64,000 bases of DNA from Cellulomonas taurus (lineage in GTDB: Bacteria > Actinomycetota > Actinomycetes > Actinomycetales > Cellulomonadaceae). Where the stretch lies: contig NZ_CP051884.1 in NCBI RefSeq assembly GCF_012931845.1, forward strand, positions 3,224,001 through 3,288,000, read 5' to 3'. Each line of letters begins with the position of its first letter. Within the stretch, counting starts at the first letter, position 1. Shown one piece after another: positions 17,825 to 28,830 of the stretch. The notes under the pieces are model-generated. The model was not told the origin of the DNA. It did no database searches and saw nothing but the letters and a program-made list of their open reading frames with translations. The position numbers and the translations under genes were made by a program.

Positions 17825-18544
17825 ATGAGTACAGACCACGTCCCGGCGGTGCCGGAGAGTGCACCTTCCCGGCGCGACCGGGTCTACGCCACCATCCGCG
17901 ACGAGCTGATGAACGGCGGCTTCTCGCCCTACGAGCGCCTCACCGAGGAGCGGTTGGCCGAGCGCCACGGCGTCTCGCGCACCCCGGTCCGGGAGGCGCT
18001 GGCCCGACTGCAGTCGGACGGCATCGTGGTCAAGCGCGAGGGCGGGCTCTACCTGTATGTGCCGAGCTTCCGCGAGCTCACCGACCTGTACGAACTGCGG
18101 ATCACCCTCGAACTGCGCGGCCTCACCCGGGCATTGGAGGACCCCACGGTGCGGCACGACCGCCCGCGTCTGGAGGCGGAGCTGGACCACTGGTACGGCC
18201 TGCGCGACCACCGCCCGGCGCCGGATGCCGGCTTCGTGGCCCACGACGAGCAGTTCCACACCACCTTGCTGGACGCATCGGGCAATCCCGCGCTCACCGG
18301 CGCGCTGGCCCAGGCCAATCGACGGATCCGCTCCGTGCGGATGTACGACTACCTCACCGAGGACCGGATGACCGCCACCATCACCGAACACATCGAGATC
18401 GCCGAGCTCGTGGTCCGCGACCGGCTCCCCGAGGCGCTGGAGGCGTTGCGCGAGCACGTCGGGGCGTCCCGGGAGGTCGTCATGCACCGTGCGGCGGCCG
18501 CACTGGAGATGACCCGCAACCTCGCCGGGCAGGTGACCCGATGA
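17825..18544 (+). CDS. GntR/FadR-family transcriptional regulator
   Basis: A 239-aa regulator: winged helix at about 20-80 ('LAERHGVSRTPVREALARLQSDGIVV') and an FCD domain at about 95-230 ('DLYELRITLELRGLTRAL', 'HDEQFHTTLLDASGNPAL', 'ITEHIEIAELVV') with the His residues of metal-binding FCD proteins. It starts a plus-strand operon and overlaps the allophanate hydrolase start by 4 bp (ATGA), so it probably responds to a nitrogen compound imported or degraded by the operon. Confidence 0.88.
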   Translation: MSTDHVPAVPESAPSRRDRVYATIRDELMNGGFSPYERLTEERLAERHGVSRTPVREALARLQSDGIVVKREGGLYLYVPSFRELTDLYELRITLELRGLTRALEDPTVRHDRPRLEAELDHWYGLRDHRPAPDAGFVAHDEQFHTTLLDASGNPALTGALAQANRRIRSVRMYDYLTEDRMTATITEHIEIAELVVRDRLPEALEALREHVGASREVVMHRAAAALEMTRNLAGQVTR

Positions 18545-20307
18545 GCGCCCGCGACCGGGTGGCCCGCGCCTACGTGACCCTGGCGACGGTGGACCGGCCC
18601 GAGGTGTGGACCCTGGTCCGGCCGCAGGCGGAGCTGGCGGCCGAGGCAGAGGCCGTCGACGCCCGGGTGGCAGCCGGTGAGTCGCTGCCCCTGGCCGGGA
18701 CGGTGCTGGCGGTCAAGGACAACATCGATGTCGCGGGCCTGCCGACCACCGGGGCCCACCCGGCCCATCAGCAGGTCGCCGAGCGGTCGGCCACCGTCGT
18801 GGAACTGTTGCTGGCTGCCGGGGCGCTCGTCCTGGGCAAGACCAACATGGACCAGTTCGCCACCGGGCTGACCGGCAGCCGCAGCCCCTACGGCGCGGTG
18901 GCCAGCGCCGTGGACCCCGAGCGGGTGTCCGGCGGTTCGTCCTCCGGGTCCGCGGCGGCGGTGTCCGCCGGGATCGTCGACTTCGCGCTGGCCACCGACA
19001 CGGCGGGATCGGGTCGGGTGCCGGCCGCCTTCAACCGGATCGTCGGGATCAAGCCCACCCTCGGCCTGGTCCCCAAGGACGGGGTGATCCCGGCCAGCAC
19101 CTCCTACGACTGCGTGACCGTGCTGGCCCCGGATCTCGGCCTGGCCCGGCGGGCGCTGCGGGTGATGATCGCGCCCAGCGCCCTCGATCCCTCGTCGCGC
19201 AGCTGGCCCGCCGACGTCCGGTTGGCGGCACCGCCGCAGCCCGTGGTGGCGGTTCCCCGTGCGGCCGACCTGGCGGTGGTGCACCCGGCGATCCGCGAGC
19301 GCATCGACGCCGCCGTCGCCACCCTGGTCGCCCGGGGAGCGCGGCTGCGGGAGATCGACCTGACCCCGTTCCTGGACGCCGCCCGCCTGCTCTACGAGGG
19401 CGGGCTGGTGGCCGAGCGCTACGCCGCCTACGGCGAGTACCTGGCGACGCACCCCGAGGGTGCCGACCCGACCGTCGCCGGGATCGCGGCCGCGGCGGGG
19501 ACGGTCACGGCGACCGCGTACCTGCGCGACCGGGACGAGGTGGCCCGGCTGCGCACGATCGCCCTGGCCTCACTCGACGGGTGCGACGCACTGGTGCTGC
19601 CCACCGCGCCGGAGCACCCGACCCTGGCGGAGGTCGCCGCCGAGCCGCTGACCACCAACGCCCGGCTCGGAGTGTTCACCAACTTCGTGAACCTCTTCGA
19701 CCTGTGCGGGGTCGCGCTGCCGCTGGGGCCGACCGGCAGCGGTGAGGCCGGGCTGACGGTGCTGGCCCGGGCCTTCGACGACCAGGTCGCACTCGACCTG
19801 GCGGAACTGCTCGACGGCGACGTCCCGACCCCCGATGCCCCGCTCGCCGAGCCGGTGGTGCCGGGCGGGATCCCGGTGGCGGTGTTCGGTGCGCATCTGC
19901 GCGGCGAACCGCTGCACCACGAGCTGGTCGCCCTCGGCGCACGCTGGGTGGGACCACTCAGCACCGCGCCGGACTACCGGATGCTCGCCCTGCCCGGGTC
20001 GCCGATCGCCAAGCCCCTGGTGCACGCGGTCCCGACCGGGACCGGTGCGGCGCTGGTCGGCGAGGAATGGTCGCTCACCCCGCACGCCCTGGGCCGGCTG
20101 CTGGTGTCGATCCCGCCGCCGCTGGGCCTGGGACGGATCACCGCGGCCGACGGACGCAGCCTGATCGGATTCCTCGGCCAACCGGGGGCGGTCCCCGCAC
20201 CGGGTGCCCCGGCCGGGCCGGTCGACATCACCGAGCACCACGGCTGGCGGGCAGCGCTCGCCGCCGGAGCCGTCCCCGAACCGGCCGGCGCCGGGGCCAC
20301 CGCCTGA
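18541..20307 (+). CDS. atzF: Allophanate hydrolase
   Basis: A 588-aa enzyme hydrolysing allophanate (urea-1-carboxylate) to ammonia and CO2. The N-terminal amidase-signature domain has the Ser-Ser-Lys triad: Lys in 'TVLAVKDNIDVAGLPTT', serines in 'SGGSSSGSAAAV' and 'ALATDTAGSGRVPAAF'. From about residue 440 it carries the allophanate-hydrolase C-terminal domain ('PVAVFGAHLRGEPLHHEL', 'GPLSTAPDYRMLALPG', 'GLGRITAADGRSLIGFL'), which separates it from plain amidases. No urea carboxylase, biuret hydrolase or cyanurate hydrolase gene is nearby, so the source of allophanate is open. The downstream ABC genes are probably co-transcribed. Confidence 0.9.
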   Translation: MSARDRVARAYVTLATVDRPEVWTLVRPQAELAAEAEAVDARVAAGESLPLAGTVLAVKDNIDVAGLPTTGAHPAHQQVAERSATVVELLLAAGALVLGKTNMDQFATGLTGSRSPYGAVASAVDPERVSGGSSSGSAAAVSAGIVDFALATDTAGSGRVPAAFNRIVGIKPTLGLVPKDGVIPASTSYDCVTVLAPDLGLARRALRVMIAPSALDPSSRSWPADVRLAAPPQPVVAVPRAADLAVVHPAIRERIDAAVATLVARGARLREIDLTPFLDAARLLYEGGLVAERYAAYGEYLATHPEGADPTVAGIAAAAGTVTATAYLRDRDEVARLRTIALASLDGCDALVLPTAPEHPTLAEVAAEPLTTNARLGVFTNFVNLFDLCGVALPLGPTGSGEAGLTVLARAFDDQVALDLAELLDGDVPTPDAPLAEPVVPGGIPVAVFGAHLRGEPLHHELVALGARWVGPLSTAPDYRMLALPGSPIAKPLVHAVPTGTGAALVGEEWSLTPHALGRLLVSIPPPLGLGRITAADGRSLIGFLGQPGAVPAPGAPAGPVDITEHHGWRAALAAGAVPEPAGAGATA

Positions 20308-20422
20308 CCCCCCAGCGGACCCCTTCCGCCGACGGGCCCTCCGCACCACACCCTTCCCGCCCTGCACCCCGCCCGACCCACCCCGCGTGCACCCTCCGCA
20401 CGCCGACAGAGAAGAGACCCCC

Positions 20423-21400
20423 GTGCGCCTCATCCGCCCCCTGGCCATCGCGTCGGCCGCCCTGGTCGTCGCACTCAGCGCGTGCAGCCCCGACTCCGCC
20501 GGCGGTTCGTCCGAGGCCGACGGCACCACCGTGGTCACCGTCGGCACCCTCAAGGGCCAGCCGCACCTCTACCACCCGTTCCTCTACCAGGACCTCGCGC
20601 CGGAGGGCGTCGAGTTCGAGGTGGTGCAGTTCGACACCTCCCCCGACATCAAGAACGCCGTGGTCAGCGGCAACATCGACTTCGGGGTGGCCGGCGTGCC
20701 GTCGGCGATCTCCGGCAGCGCGGCGGGCCAGGACGTGGTGGTCGTCGCCGCGGCAGCCGACGGCGGGTCCGGGATCATCGGCCGCGAGGGTCTGACCGGC
20801 ATCGAGTCGCTCGCCGGGACCACGGTCGGCTACCCGCAGGGGTCCTCGCAGGAGATCCTGCTCCGGCTCACCCTGGAGCAGGCCGGGCTGGACGCCGACC
20901 AGGACGTCGAGCTGGTCAACCTGCCGTTCTCCGACATGGCCGGCGCCCTGGAGGCCGGGCGGATCGACGCCTTCGCCAGCGCGGAGCTCGGCCCGTCCAC
21001 CGCCCTGCAGGCCGGAGCTGTCGAGGTCGCCTCGCCCTACGAGACTCCGGTCGGCCGGGTGAACATCGGTCTCTACACCACCGGTGACCTGATCGAGAGC
21101 GACCCGGAGCTGGTGCAGAAGGTGGTCGACACCCACGTGCGGGCCACCGAGCAGATGGCCGCCGACACCCAGGCCTGGGCGGACGGTGTGGTCGCGGAGT
21201 TCGGCATCGACCAGGCGGTGGTCGACACCGCGGTGCAGAACATCTGGCCGCGCTGGGAGATCGACGACGACTACACCGCCCAGGTCGGCGCGCTGATCGA
21301 GCAGATGACCGCCCTGAAGCAGATCGACGGCGAGGTGGACGTCGACACCCTGATCGACCGCACGTTCGTCGACGCCACCCAGGCCGGCAGCGGTTCCTGA
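20423..21400 (+). CDS. NitT/TauT-type ABC substrate-binding lipoprotein
   Basis: A 325-aa lipoprotein with lipobox LSAC and lipidated Cys21, then a NitT/TauT (SsuA/NMT1-like) periplasmic-binding fold: 'DIKNAVVSGNIDFGVAGVPSAI', 'ESLAGTTVGYPQGSSQEILL', 'VELVNLPFSDMAGALEAGRIDAFAS'. It would capture a small nitrogen- or sulfur-containing solute outside the membrane. The GTG at 20423 directly opens the signal peptide. The 115-bp gap after atzF holds no obvious terminator. Confidence 0.88.
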   Translation: MRLIRPLAIASAALVVALSACSPDSAGGSSEADGTTVVTVGTLKGQPHLYHPFLYQDLAPEGVEFEVVQFDTSPDIKNAVVSGNIDFGVAGVPSAISGSAAGQDVVVVAAAADGGSGIIGREGLTGIESLAGTTVGYPQGSSQEILLRLTLEQAGLDADQDVELVNLPFSDMAGALEAGRIDAFASAELGPSTALQAGAVEVASPYETPVGRVNIGLYTTGDLIESDPELVQKVVDTHVRATEQMAADTQAWADGVVAEFGIDQAVVDTAVQNIWPRWEIDDDYTAQVGALIEQMTALKQIDGEVDVDTLIDRTFVDATQAGSGS

Positions 21401-21468
21401 GCCCGATCGGTGGCCCGGGCCCACGACCGGCCCGGGCCACCGCCCCCCGAACCTTCCGAGGAGGAGCC

Positions 21469-22305
21469 ATGAGCGGCACCACCGCCAGCCCCGCCCGTCG
21501 TCGCCGCCCCGGCGTCACCACCCTGCTGCTCGCCCTGCCGGTCCCGGCGCTGCTCCTCGTGCTCTGGACCGTCGGGGTGCAGCAGGCGTGGGAACTGCCG
21601 TTCGGGATCAAGATGGGCTTCCTGCCCACCCCGCTCGAGGTCGGACGCCGCCTGATCGACCTCGCGGTCGGGGGGATCGTCGACGACGCGTTCAGCGGCA
21701 CCCTGCTCGCCCACCTGTGGGCCTCCACCCAGCGGGTGCTGGCGGGCTTCGGCCTCGCGGTGCTGCTGGCGGTGCCGCTCGGCATCGTGATGGGCCGCTT
21801 CTCGCTCGCGTTCCGGATGCTCGACCCCACGGTCAACCTGGCCCGGCCGGTGCCGGTCACCGCCTGGGCGCCGTTGACCCTGCTGATCATCGGGTACGGC
21901 GACGGATCGGCGATCTTCCTGGTGTTCCTCGCCGCGTTCTTCCCGGTGCTGCTGAACACCATCGCCGGGGTGCGGCAGGTGCCGGTCCGGCTGATCGAGG
22001 CGGCCGCCATGCTCGGCACCCGCCCGGCGCAGGTGCTCTACAAGGTCGTGCTGCCCGCCTCGATGCGGTCGATCGCCAGCGGCCTGCGGATCGCGCTCGG
22101 GCTGGCGTGGGTGATCCTCGTCGTCGGCGAGACGGTCGGGATCAGCACCGGACTGGGCGCGATGATCACCCAGGCCCGGGACCAGTCGAAGACCGACCTG
22201 ATCGTCGCCGGGATGGTCGTGATCGGCCTGTGCGGCTTCGTCGCCGACCGGCTGCTCAGCGGCGCCCTCACCCTCGCGACCCGCCGCCGCCCGACGCTCA
22301 CCTGA
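21469..22305 (+). CDS. NitT/TauT-type ABC transporter permease
   Basis: A 278-aa inner-membrane permease with about six helices and the cytoplasmic EAA loop 'EAAAMLGTRPAQVLYKVVLPASMRSIASGL' that contacts the ATPase. Start ATG after GGAGGAG. Partner of the lipoprotein and ATPase on either side. Confidence 0.9.
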   Translation: MSGTTASPARRRRPGVTTLLLALPVPALLLVLWTVGVQQAWELPFGIKMGFLPTPLEVGRRLIDLAVGGIVDDAFSGTLLAHLWASTQRVLAGFGLAVLLAVPLGIVMGRFSLAFRMLDPTVNLARPVPVTAWAPLTLLIIGYGDGSAIFLVFLAAFFPVLLNTIAGVRQVPVRLIEAAAMLGTRPAQVLYKVVLPASMRSIASGLRIALGLAWVILVVGETVGISTGLGAMITQARDQSKTDLIVAGMVVIGLCGFVADRLLSGALTLATRRRPTLT

Positions 22306-22390
22306 GCCGCCGTCCCACCCGGACCCCGGCTGCGCCACCGCCACCCCGCACGCACCGCACCCATCCGTCCCCACCCGAGAGGAGCCGGTC

Positions 22391-23200
22391 ATGCCGCACA
22401 TCGGCGCCGTCCGCCCCCGCCAGCCCGCCGACGTCCGGATCGCCGGTCTCGGCAAGCAGTACCCGAGCCGGTCCGGCACCCCGGTCGCCGCGATGGCCGA
22501 CGTCGATCTGACGATCCCGGCCGGGGAGTTCGTCTGCGTGGTCGGCGCCTCCGGCTGCGGCAAGAGCACCCTGCTGCGCATCCTGGCCGGCTTCGAGGAG
22601 GCCACCGCCGGCACCGTCGAGGTCGCCGGGATGCCGGTCACCGGACCCGACCCGGAGCGCGGCGTGGTGTTCCAGGACTACGGCCTGTTCCCCTGGCTCA
22701 CCGTCCGGGAGAACATCGCCTACGGCCCCCGGCAGGCCCGGTTGCAGGGCTCGGTGGTCCGCGAGCGCACCGACCGCTTCCTGGACGCCGTCGGCCTGAC
22801 CCGGTTCGCCGACCGCTTCCCGAGCGAGCTCTCCGGCGGGATGCAGCAGCGGGTGGCGATCGCCCGGGTGTTGGCCAACGACCCGTCGCTGCTGCTGATG
22901 GACGAGCCCTTCGGTGCGCTGGACGCCCTCACCCGGTCGTCCCTGCAGGGCGAACTGTCCCGGATCCACCGCGAGACCGGGACGACGGTCGTGTTCATCA
23001 CGCACTCGATCGAGGAAGCAGTGTTCCTGGCCGACCGGGTGGTGGTGATGGCCGGCGGCGCCGCACACGGGGTGCCCGGACACATCCGGGAGCAGATCCG
23101 GATCGACCTCGGGCCGGACCGCGACGTCACCGCGGTCGAGTTCAACGCGCTCAAGCGGCGGATCTCGGCCCTGGTGCACGAGGAGGTCGTCCCGGCCTGA
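22391..23200 (+). CDS. NitT/TauT-type ABC transporter ATP-binding protein
   Basis: A 269-aa ATPase: Walker A 'GASGCGKST', 'VFQDYGLFPWLTVRENIAYG', signature 'LSGGMQQRVAIARVL', Walker B 'LLLMDEPFGALDALTR', switch His in 'VVFITHSIEEAV', the standard motifs of the nitrate/sulfonate/taurine class. ATG after GAGAGGAG. Last gene of the GntR-atzF-ABC operon, convergent with hspR 31 bp away. Confidence 0.9.
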   Translation: MPHIGAVRPRQPADVRIAGLGKQYPSRSGTPVAAMADVDLTIPAGEFVCVVGASGCGKSTLLRILAGFEEATAGTVEVAGMPVTGPDPERGVVFQDYGLFPWLTVRENIAYGPRQARLQGSVVRERTDRFLDAVGLTRFADRFPSELSGGMQQRVAIARVLANDPSLLLMDEPFGALDALTRSSLQGELSRIHRETGTTVVFITHSIEEAVFLADRVVVMAGGAAHGVPGHIREQIRIDLGPDRDVTAVEFNALKRRISALVHEEVVPA

Positions 23201-23231
23201 GCGCCGGGTCGCCTCCGGGTGCAGCCTCTTC

Positions 23232-23666
23232 TCAGCGCCCGATCGGTCGCCAGAGCACGATCGCCCGGTCGTCCCGGTCCGAGGCGGGGGCCCGGTCGGC
23301 CATGGCCCGGCGGCGACGGCTGCGACCGATCGCCACCACGTCGCCGGACGGGTGCGCGGTGAACACCCGACGACCGGGCTCGGCCAGTCCGCGCAGGTAG
23401 TCGACCTGTGCCGACAGCCGCTCGACCTCGTGCTCGAGGTCGAGGATCCGCTTGATCCCGGCCAGGTTGATGCCCTCCTCCTGGGAGAGCCGCTGCACCT
23501 CGCGCAAGGTCGCGATGTCGCGCAGCGAGTACCGGCGACCACGGCCCCGGGTGCGGGCGGGCGAGACCAGGCCGAGCCGGTCGTACTGACGCAGGGTCTG
23601 CGGGTGCATGCCCGCGAGTTCGGCTGCCACCGAGATCACGTACACCTGGGCGTTCTCCGCCGGCAT
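23232..23666 (-). CDS. hspR: Heat-shock repressor HspR (MerR family)
   Basis: A 144-aa MerR-type regulator with 'VISVAAELAGMHPQTLRQYDRLGLVSPARTRGRGRRYS' (helix-turn-helix and wing, about 7-50) and a coiled coil 'LDLEHEVERLSAQVDYLRGL'. HspR binds HAIR elements with DnaK as co-repressor and shuts off its own operon. ATG at 23666 after GGAGGGG. Last gene of dnaK-grpE-dnaJ-hspR. The Arg-rich C-terminal tail is not unusual for the family. Confidence 0.92.
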   Translation of the reverse strand: MPAENAQVYVISVAAELAGMHPQTLRQYDRLGLVSPARTRGRGRRYSLRDIATLREVQRLSQEEGINLAGIKRILDLEHEVERLSAQVDYLRGLAEPGRRVFTAHPSGDVVAIGRSRRRRAMADRAPASDRDDRAIVLWRPIGR

Positions 23667-23727
23667 CCGCTTCCCCTCCTTCACAGCGTGGGCCGCGGGG
23701 CACCGACTGGATGCCCCGCGGCCGGTG

Positions 23728-24735
23728 TCACTTGCCTGCCTGCGCGATCAGTTCGGCGCGGGGGTCCTGGCCCGCGGTCGCGGCCCGGAACGCCTCGACC
23801 GCGTCCTTGGCGGCGCCGTCCAACCGCTGCGGGACGACGACCTGGGTCGTGACCAGCAGGTCGCCGACACCGCTGGAGGTCGTGATCCCCTTGCCCTTGA
23901 TCCGCAGCGTGCGACCCGACGGGGTCCCGGCCGGGATCTTCATCGTGACGGTGCCACCGTCCAGGGTCGGCACCTGCACCTGCGCGCCGAGTGCCGCCTC
24001 GTCGAAGGTGACCGGCAGCGTCACCCGCAGGTTCTGGCCGTCCAGCGTGAACACCGGGTGCGGCGTGACCTTGACCGTGACCTCCAGGTCACCGGCGGGG
24101 CCACCGCCCTCGCCCGGGCGGCCCTTGCCGCGCAGCCGGATCTTCTGCCCGTCGCGCACCCCGGCGGGGATCCGCGCCTTGACGGTGCGACCCTCCACCC
24201 CGAGCGTCACGGTGGAACCCTCGACCGCCTGGCGGAACGGCAGGGTGGTCACCGCCGACAGGTCGGTGCCGCGTCGACCCCGGGTCTGGCCGCCGAAGCC
24301 GCCACCCCCGCCGCCGAACAGTCCCCCGAGGATGTCCTCGAAGCCGCCGGCGCTCTGGCCCCCAGCACCGCCGGTGCCGAACCGCACCCGCGAGCCTCCC
24401 GGGGCACCGGCGCCGCCGCCGAACATGCCGCCGAACAGGTCCTCGAACCCGGCCCCGCCGGCCGACCCGCCCGCGCCGCCCGCCTGGAAGCGGGCGCCTC
24501 CGGTCATGGCGCGCAGCTGGTCGTACTGCTGCCGCTGCTCCGGGTCGGAGAGCACCGCGTAGGCCTCGCCGACCTCCTTGAACTTCGCCTCGGCCGATGC
24601 GTCCCCCGGGTTGTGGTCCGGGTGCATGGTGCGGGCGAGCTTGCGGTACGCCTTCTTGATGGTCGCGGCGTCAGCGTCCTTGGAGACGCCGAGCACGGCG
24701 TAGAAGTCCTTCTCCAACCAGTCCTGTCCACTCAT
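23728..24735 (-). CDS. dnaJ: DnaJ-type co-chaperone without zinc finger
   Basis: A 335-aa J-protein. J-domain at about 9-72 with the HPD motif ('ARTMHPDHNPG'), a Gly/Phe-rich linker (about 78-155, repeated FGGxFGGG), then two DnaJ C-terminal beta domains ('AVEGSTVTLGVEGRTVKARIPAG', 'PHPVFTLDGQNLRVTLPVTFDEAALGA'). No CxxCxGxG repeats are present, so it is CbpA/type II-like rather than classical DnaJ. It stimulates DnaK ATPase and delivers substrates; the operon position supports this. Confidence 0.9.
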   Translation of the reverse strand: MSGQDWLEKDFYAVLGVSKDADAATIKKAYRKLARTMHPDHNPGDASAEAKFKEVGEAYAVLSDPEQRQQYDQLRAMTGGARFQAGGAGGSAGGAGFEDLFGGMFGGGAGAPGGSRVRFGTGGAGGQSAGGFEDILGGLFGGGGGGFGGQTRGRRGTDLSAVTTLPFRQAVEGSTVTLGVEGRTVKARIPAGVRDGQKIRLRGKGRPGEGGGPAGDLEVTVKVTPHPVFTLDGQNLRVTLPVTFDEAALGAQVQVPTLDGGTVTMKIPAGTPSGRTLRIKGKGITTSSGVGDLLVTTQVVVPQRLDGAAKDAVEAFRAATAGQDPRAELIAQAGK

Positions 24736-24826
24736 GGCGCCTCCTCCCGTGGAGTCTGGGACCCGGACGCCGGGGTCACCGCGTGCGCGGTGGACCCCGA
24801 CGGCCGGATCACGGTGTCGGTCCCGG

Positions 24827-25425
24827 TCACTCCGGGTCGACCACGGCCACCCGGGCGGCGCGGATGATCCGCTCGCCCATCCGGTAGCCGGGCTGCAGCA
24901 CCTGCTGCACGGTCGGCTCGGTGACCTCGGCCGAGTGTCCGTGCATCAGCGCCTCGTGCACCGTGGGGTCGAAGCTCTCCCCCGCGGCGCCGTAACGCTC
25001 GATGCCGAACCTGCCCAGCGTGGCCTCCAGCTTCTCCGCGATCGACGCGAACGGACCGGTGAGGTCGCCGTGCTGCCGGGCGAGCTCGATGTCGTCCAGC
25101 ACGCTGATCAGCGCCTCTGCGACCGACGCCACCCCACCGTCACGGGCGGCGGCGTTGTCGGTCTTGGACCGCTTCACGTACGCGGAGTACTGCTGCTCGA
25201 GGTTGTAGTAGTCGGCGTTCCGGCGCTGGAGCTCGTCCAGTCGCTCGGCCGCCAGCTTCTCGGCCTCGGCCAGCGCGTCCGCGGTCGGCTCGGCACCACC
25301 GTTGACGGCTGCCTCGGCCTCGGCCAGCACCTGCTCCTCGGGAGTCGGCTCGCGCAGCTCGCCCGTCTCCGGGTCGATGCGGCGCTTGTCGGTGAAACGC
25401 GAGGTCTCCTCCGGGTGCTCCTCGG

Positions 25426-25429
<4 letters not shown>
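24827..25429 (-). CDS. grpE: Nucleotide exchange factor GrpE
   Basis: A 200-aa co-chaperone: acidic N-terminus, long helix at about 60-120 ('[26 protein letters not shown]') and the C-terminal beta domain ('[22 protein letters not shown]', '[18 protein letters not shown]'). It releases ADP from DnaK. The GTG start overlaps the dnaK stop (GTGA). Confidence 0.93.
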
Positions 25430-27285
<1,856 letters not shown>

Positions 27286-27349
27286 GTCTGATGCCTTCCT
27301 TCGTCCTGTTGTCCAGGTCTGCGCGTCTGAATCGGCGACGTGGTGTCGC

Positions 27350-27370
27350 CTTGAGTCGTCTGCACTCAAG
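27350..27370. promoter_or_regulatory. HAIR element 1 (HspR operator)
   Basis: CTTGAGT-N7-ACTCAAG with perfect arms, the consensus HspR inverted repeat, 65 bp upstream of dnaK. Confidence 0.93.
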
Positions 27371-27412
27371 TCTGCGCCTGCCCTCCGCGGTTGGCAACTC
27401 CAGGCGGGCGAA

Positions 27413-27433
27413 CTTGAGTCCATCCGGCTCAAC
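27413..27433. promoter_or_regulatory. HAIR element 2 (HspR operator, degenerate right arm)
   Basis: CTTGAGT-N7-GCTCAAC: a perfect left arm, right arm 5 of 7. It lies 63 bp from HAIR 1, giving the multiple-site layout usual for dnaK promoters in actinobacteria. Confidence 0.75.
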
Positions 27434-27456
27434 CCGGCCGACGCTGAGCTTGTTCC
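27431..27456 (-). promoter_or_regulatory. Possible SigH/SigR-type promoter for dnaK
   Basis: On the minus strand GGAAC (27452-27456) is followed after exactly 18 bp by GTT (27431-27433), fitting the GGAAT-N18-GTT pattern of actinobacterial SigR/SigH promoters. It overlaps HAIR 2. Confidence 0.45.
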
Positions 27457-27619
27457 CGAGCGACCGGATCCGCGCGGCGGCGGCCGGCAGTGACCCCGAC
27501 TCGGATCGCGCCCGCACGGACTCACACCACTCGGGCCACAGGAAATACCCTGTGACCTGCAAAAGAACATCCTCGGTGGTCGACCTCGGTGAAATGTCCG
27601 AAAACTCTTTCACGGGACT

Positions 27620-27648
27620 TTCGACAGCCGACCGTGAACAGTTGTAAT
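27620..27648 (+). promoter_or_regulatory. Possible promoter of the sensor kinase operon
   Basis: TTCGAC (27620-27625) and TGTAAT (27643-27648) are separated by 17 bp. An inverted repeat GTGAAA-N13-TTTCAC (27589-27613) lies just upstream and may be an operator. Confidence 0.35.
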
Positions 27649-27699
27649 GTGCGCCGTGACGCGCGAGCGCGCTGTCGTCGCCGAGGGGGAGGAGGCACG

Positions 27700-28830
27700 T
27701 TGTCCTTCCCTGCGCTGATCGGACGCGGCGCCCACACTGCTCGGCTGCTCGCCTGGGGCGTGCTGGCCTTCCTCTTCCTCCAGGTCTCGATCTCCATGCT
27801 GTTCCAGGTCGACGGCGACCTGAACGCGGCGTCCCGGGTGACCGGGATCGTGGTGCACACGGTGGCGACCGCCGCCTTCATCGTGGTGCAGCAGGGAGCG
27901 ATCGCCGGCACCGGCCGCGGCCGCGCCTGGCCACGCTGGACCGTCGTCCTGCTCGCCCCGATCGGGTTGTTCGCGGCCCAGGAATGGGCCACCCTCGCGC
28001 TCGCATTCGCGACGATGTTCCTCGACTTCCCGCGCCGGACCGCCTGGGTGCTGGCCCTGGCCGAGACCGCTCTGACCGTGCTGGCGATGGTGGTCTTCGA
28101 CGCCAACACCGAGGCGACCTGGGGCATCCCGGTGTTCTCCTGGCTGTTGGCCGGGGTGCTGGTGGTCCTGGTCCGGCTCACCGTCGAGCTGACCGACCTG
28201 CAGGTGGCGCGCGAGCAGATCGCCCGGATGGTGGCCGACGAGGAACGCCAACGGATCTCCCGGGAACTGCACGACATCATCGGCCGGACGATGGTCGCGA
28301 TGTCGGTGCGCACCCAGGCGGCGCTGCAGTTGGTCGACCGGGACCCGGACCGCTGCCGGGCCCAGCTGGAGGCCATCGCCACCGTCGCCCAGGACGGGCA
28401 GGAGCACCTGCGCTCCCTGGTGCGCGGCGACCGGATCGTGGGGGTGCAGAGCGAGGTGTCGGCCGCCACCGACCTGTTCACCACGCTGGGCATCCAGTGC
28501 GACGTGGTGACCGAGGTGGAGGTGCCGGCCCATGCGCAGACCATGCTGGCGAAGGTGCTGCGCGAGGCCGTGACCAACATGCTCAAGCACAGCCGCCCGC
28601 GCGCGGTGACGATCACGATCAGCCGGATCGGCGACCAGGTCTCCCTGTGCGCCGTCAACGACGGCGTCCGCACCCGACGGCCGGCCGGCGGCACCGGACT
28701 GAGCACCCTGGCGACCGCACTCGCCGGACTGGGCGGTTCGCTGACCTCCACCGTGCGGGACGGCCGATTCGTCGTCGATGCCCGTGTGCCCGTCGTCCCG
28801 ATCGAGGAGCTCCACGATGTCCACGCCTGA
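27700..28830 (+). CDS. NarL-type sensor histidine kinase (putative lanthipeptide regulator)
   Basis: A 376-aa membrane kinase. About five to six N-terminal helices (to about 155), a HisKA_3 phosphoacceptor 'ERQRISRELHDIIGRTMVAM' (His near 188), and an HATPase domain ('LREAVTNMLKHSRPRAVTITI', 'GGTGLSTLATALAGLGG'). The TTG at 27700 follows GAGGAGG closely. It overlaps the response regulator by 14 bp and stands at the head of the lanthipeptide island, so it may sense peptide, lipid II or envelope stress; the signal is unknown. Confidence 0.85.
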   Translation: MSFPALIGRGAHTARLLAWGVLAFLFLQVSISMLFQVDGDLNAASRVTGIVVHTVATAAFIVVQQGAIAGTGRGRAWPRWTVVLLAPIGLFAAQEWATLALAFATMFLDFPRRTAWVLALAETALTVLAMVVFDANTEATWGIPVFSWLLAGVLVVLVRLTVELTDLQVAREQIARMVADEERQRISRELHDIIGRTMVAMSVRTQAALQLVDRDPDRCRAQLEAIATVAQDGQEHLRSLVRGDRIVGVQSEVSAATDLFTTLGIQCDVVTEVEVPAHAQTMLAKVLREAVTNMLKHSRPRAVTITISRIGDQVSLCAVNDGVRTRRPAGGTGLSTLATALAGLGGSLTSTVRDGRFVVDARVPVVPIEELHDVHA

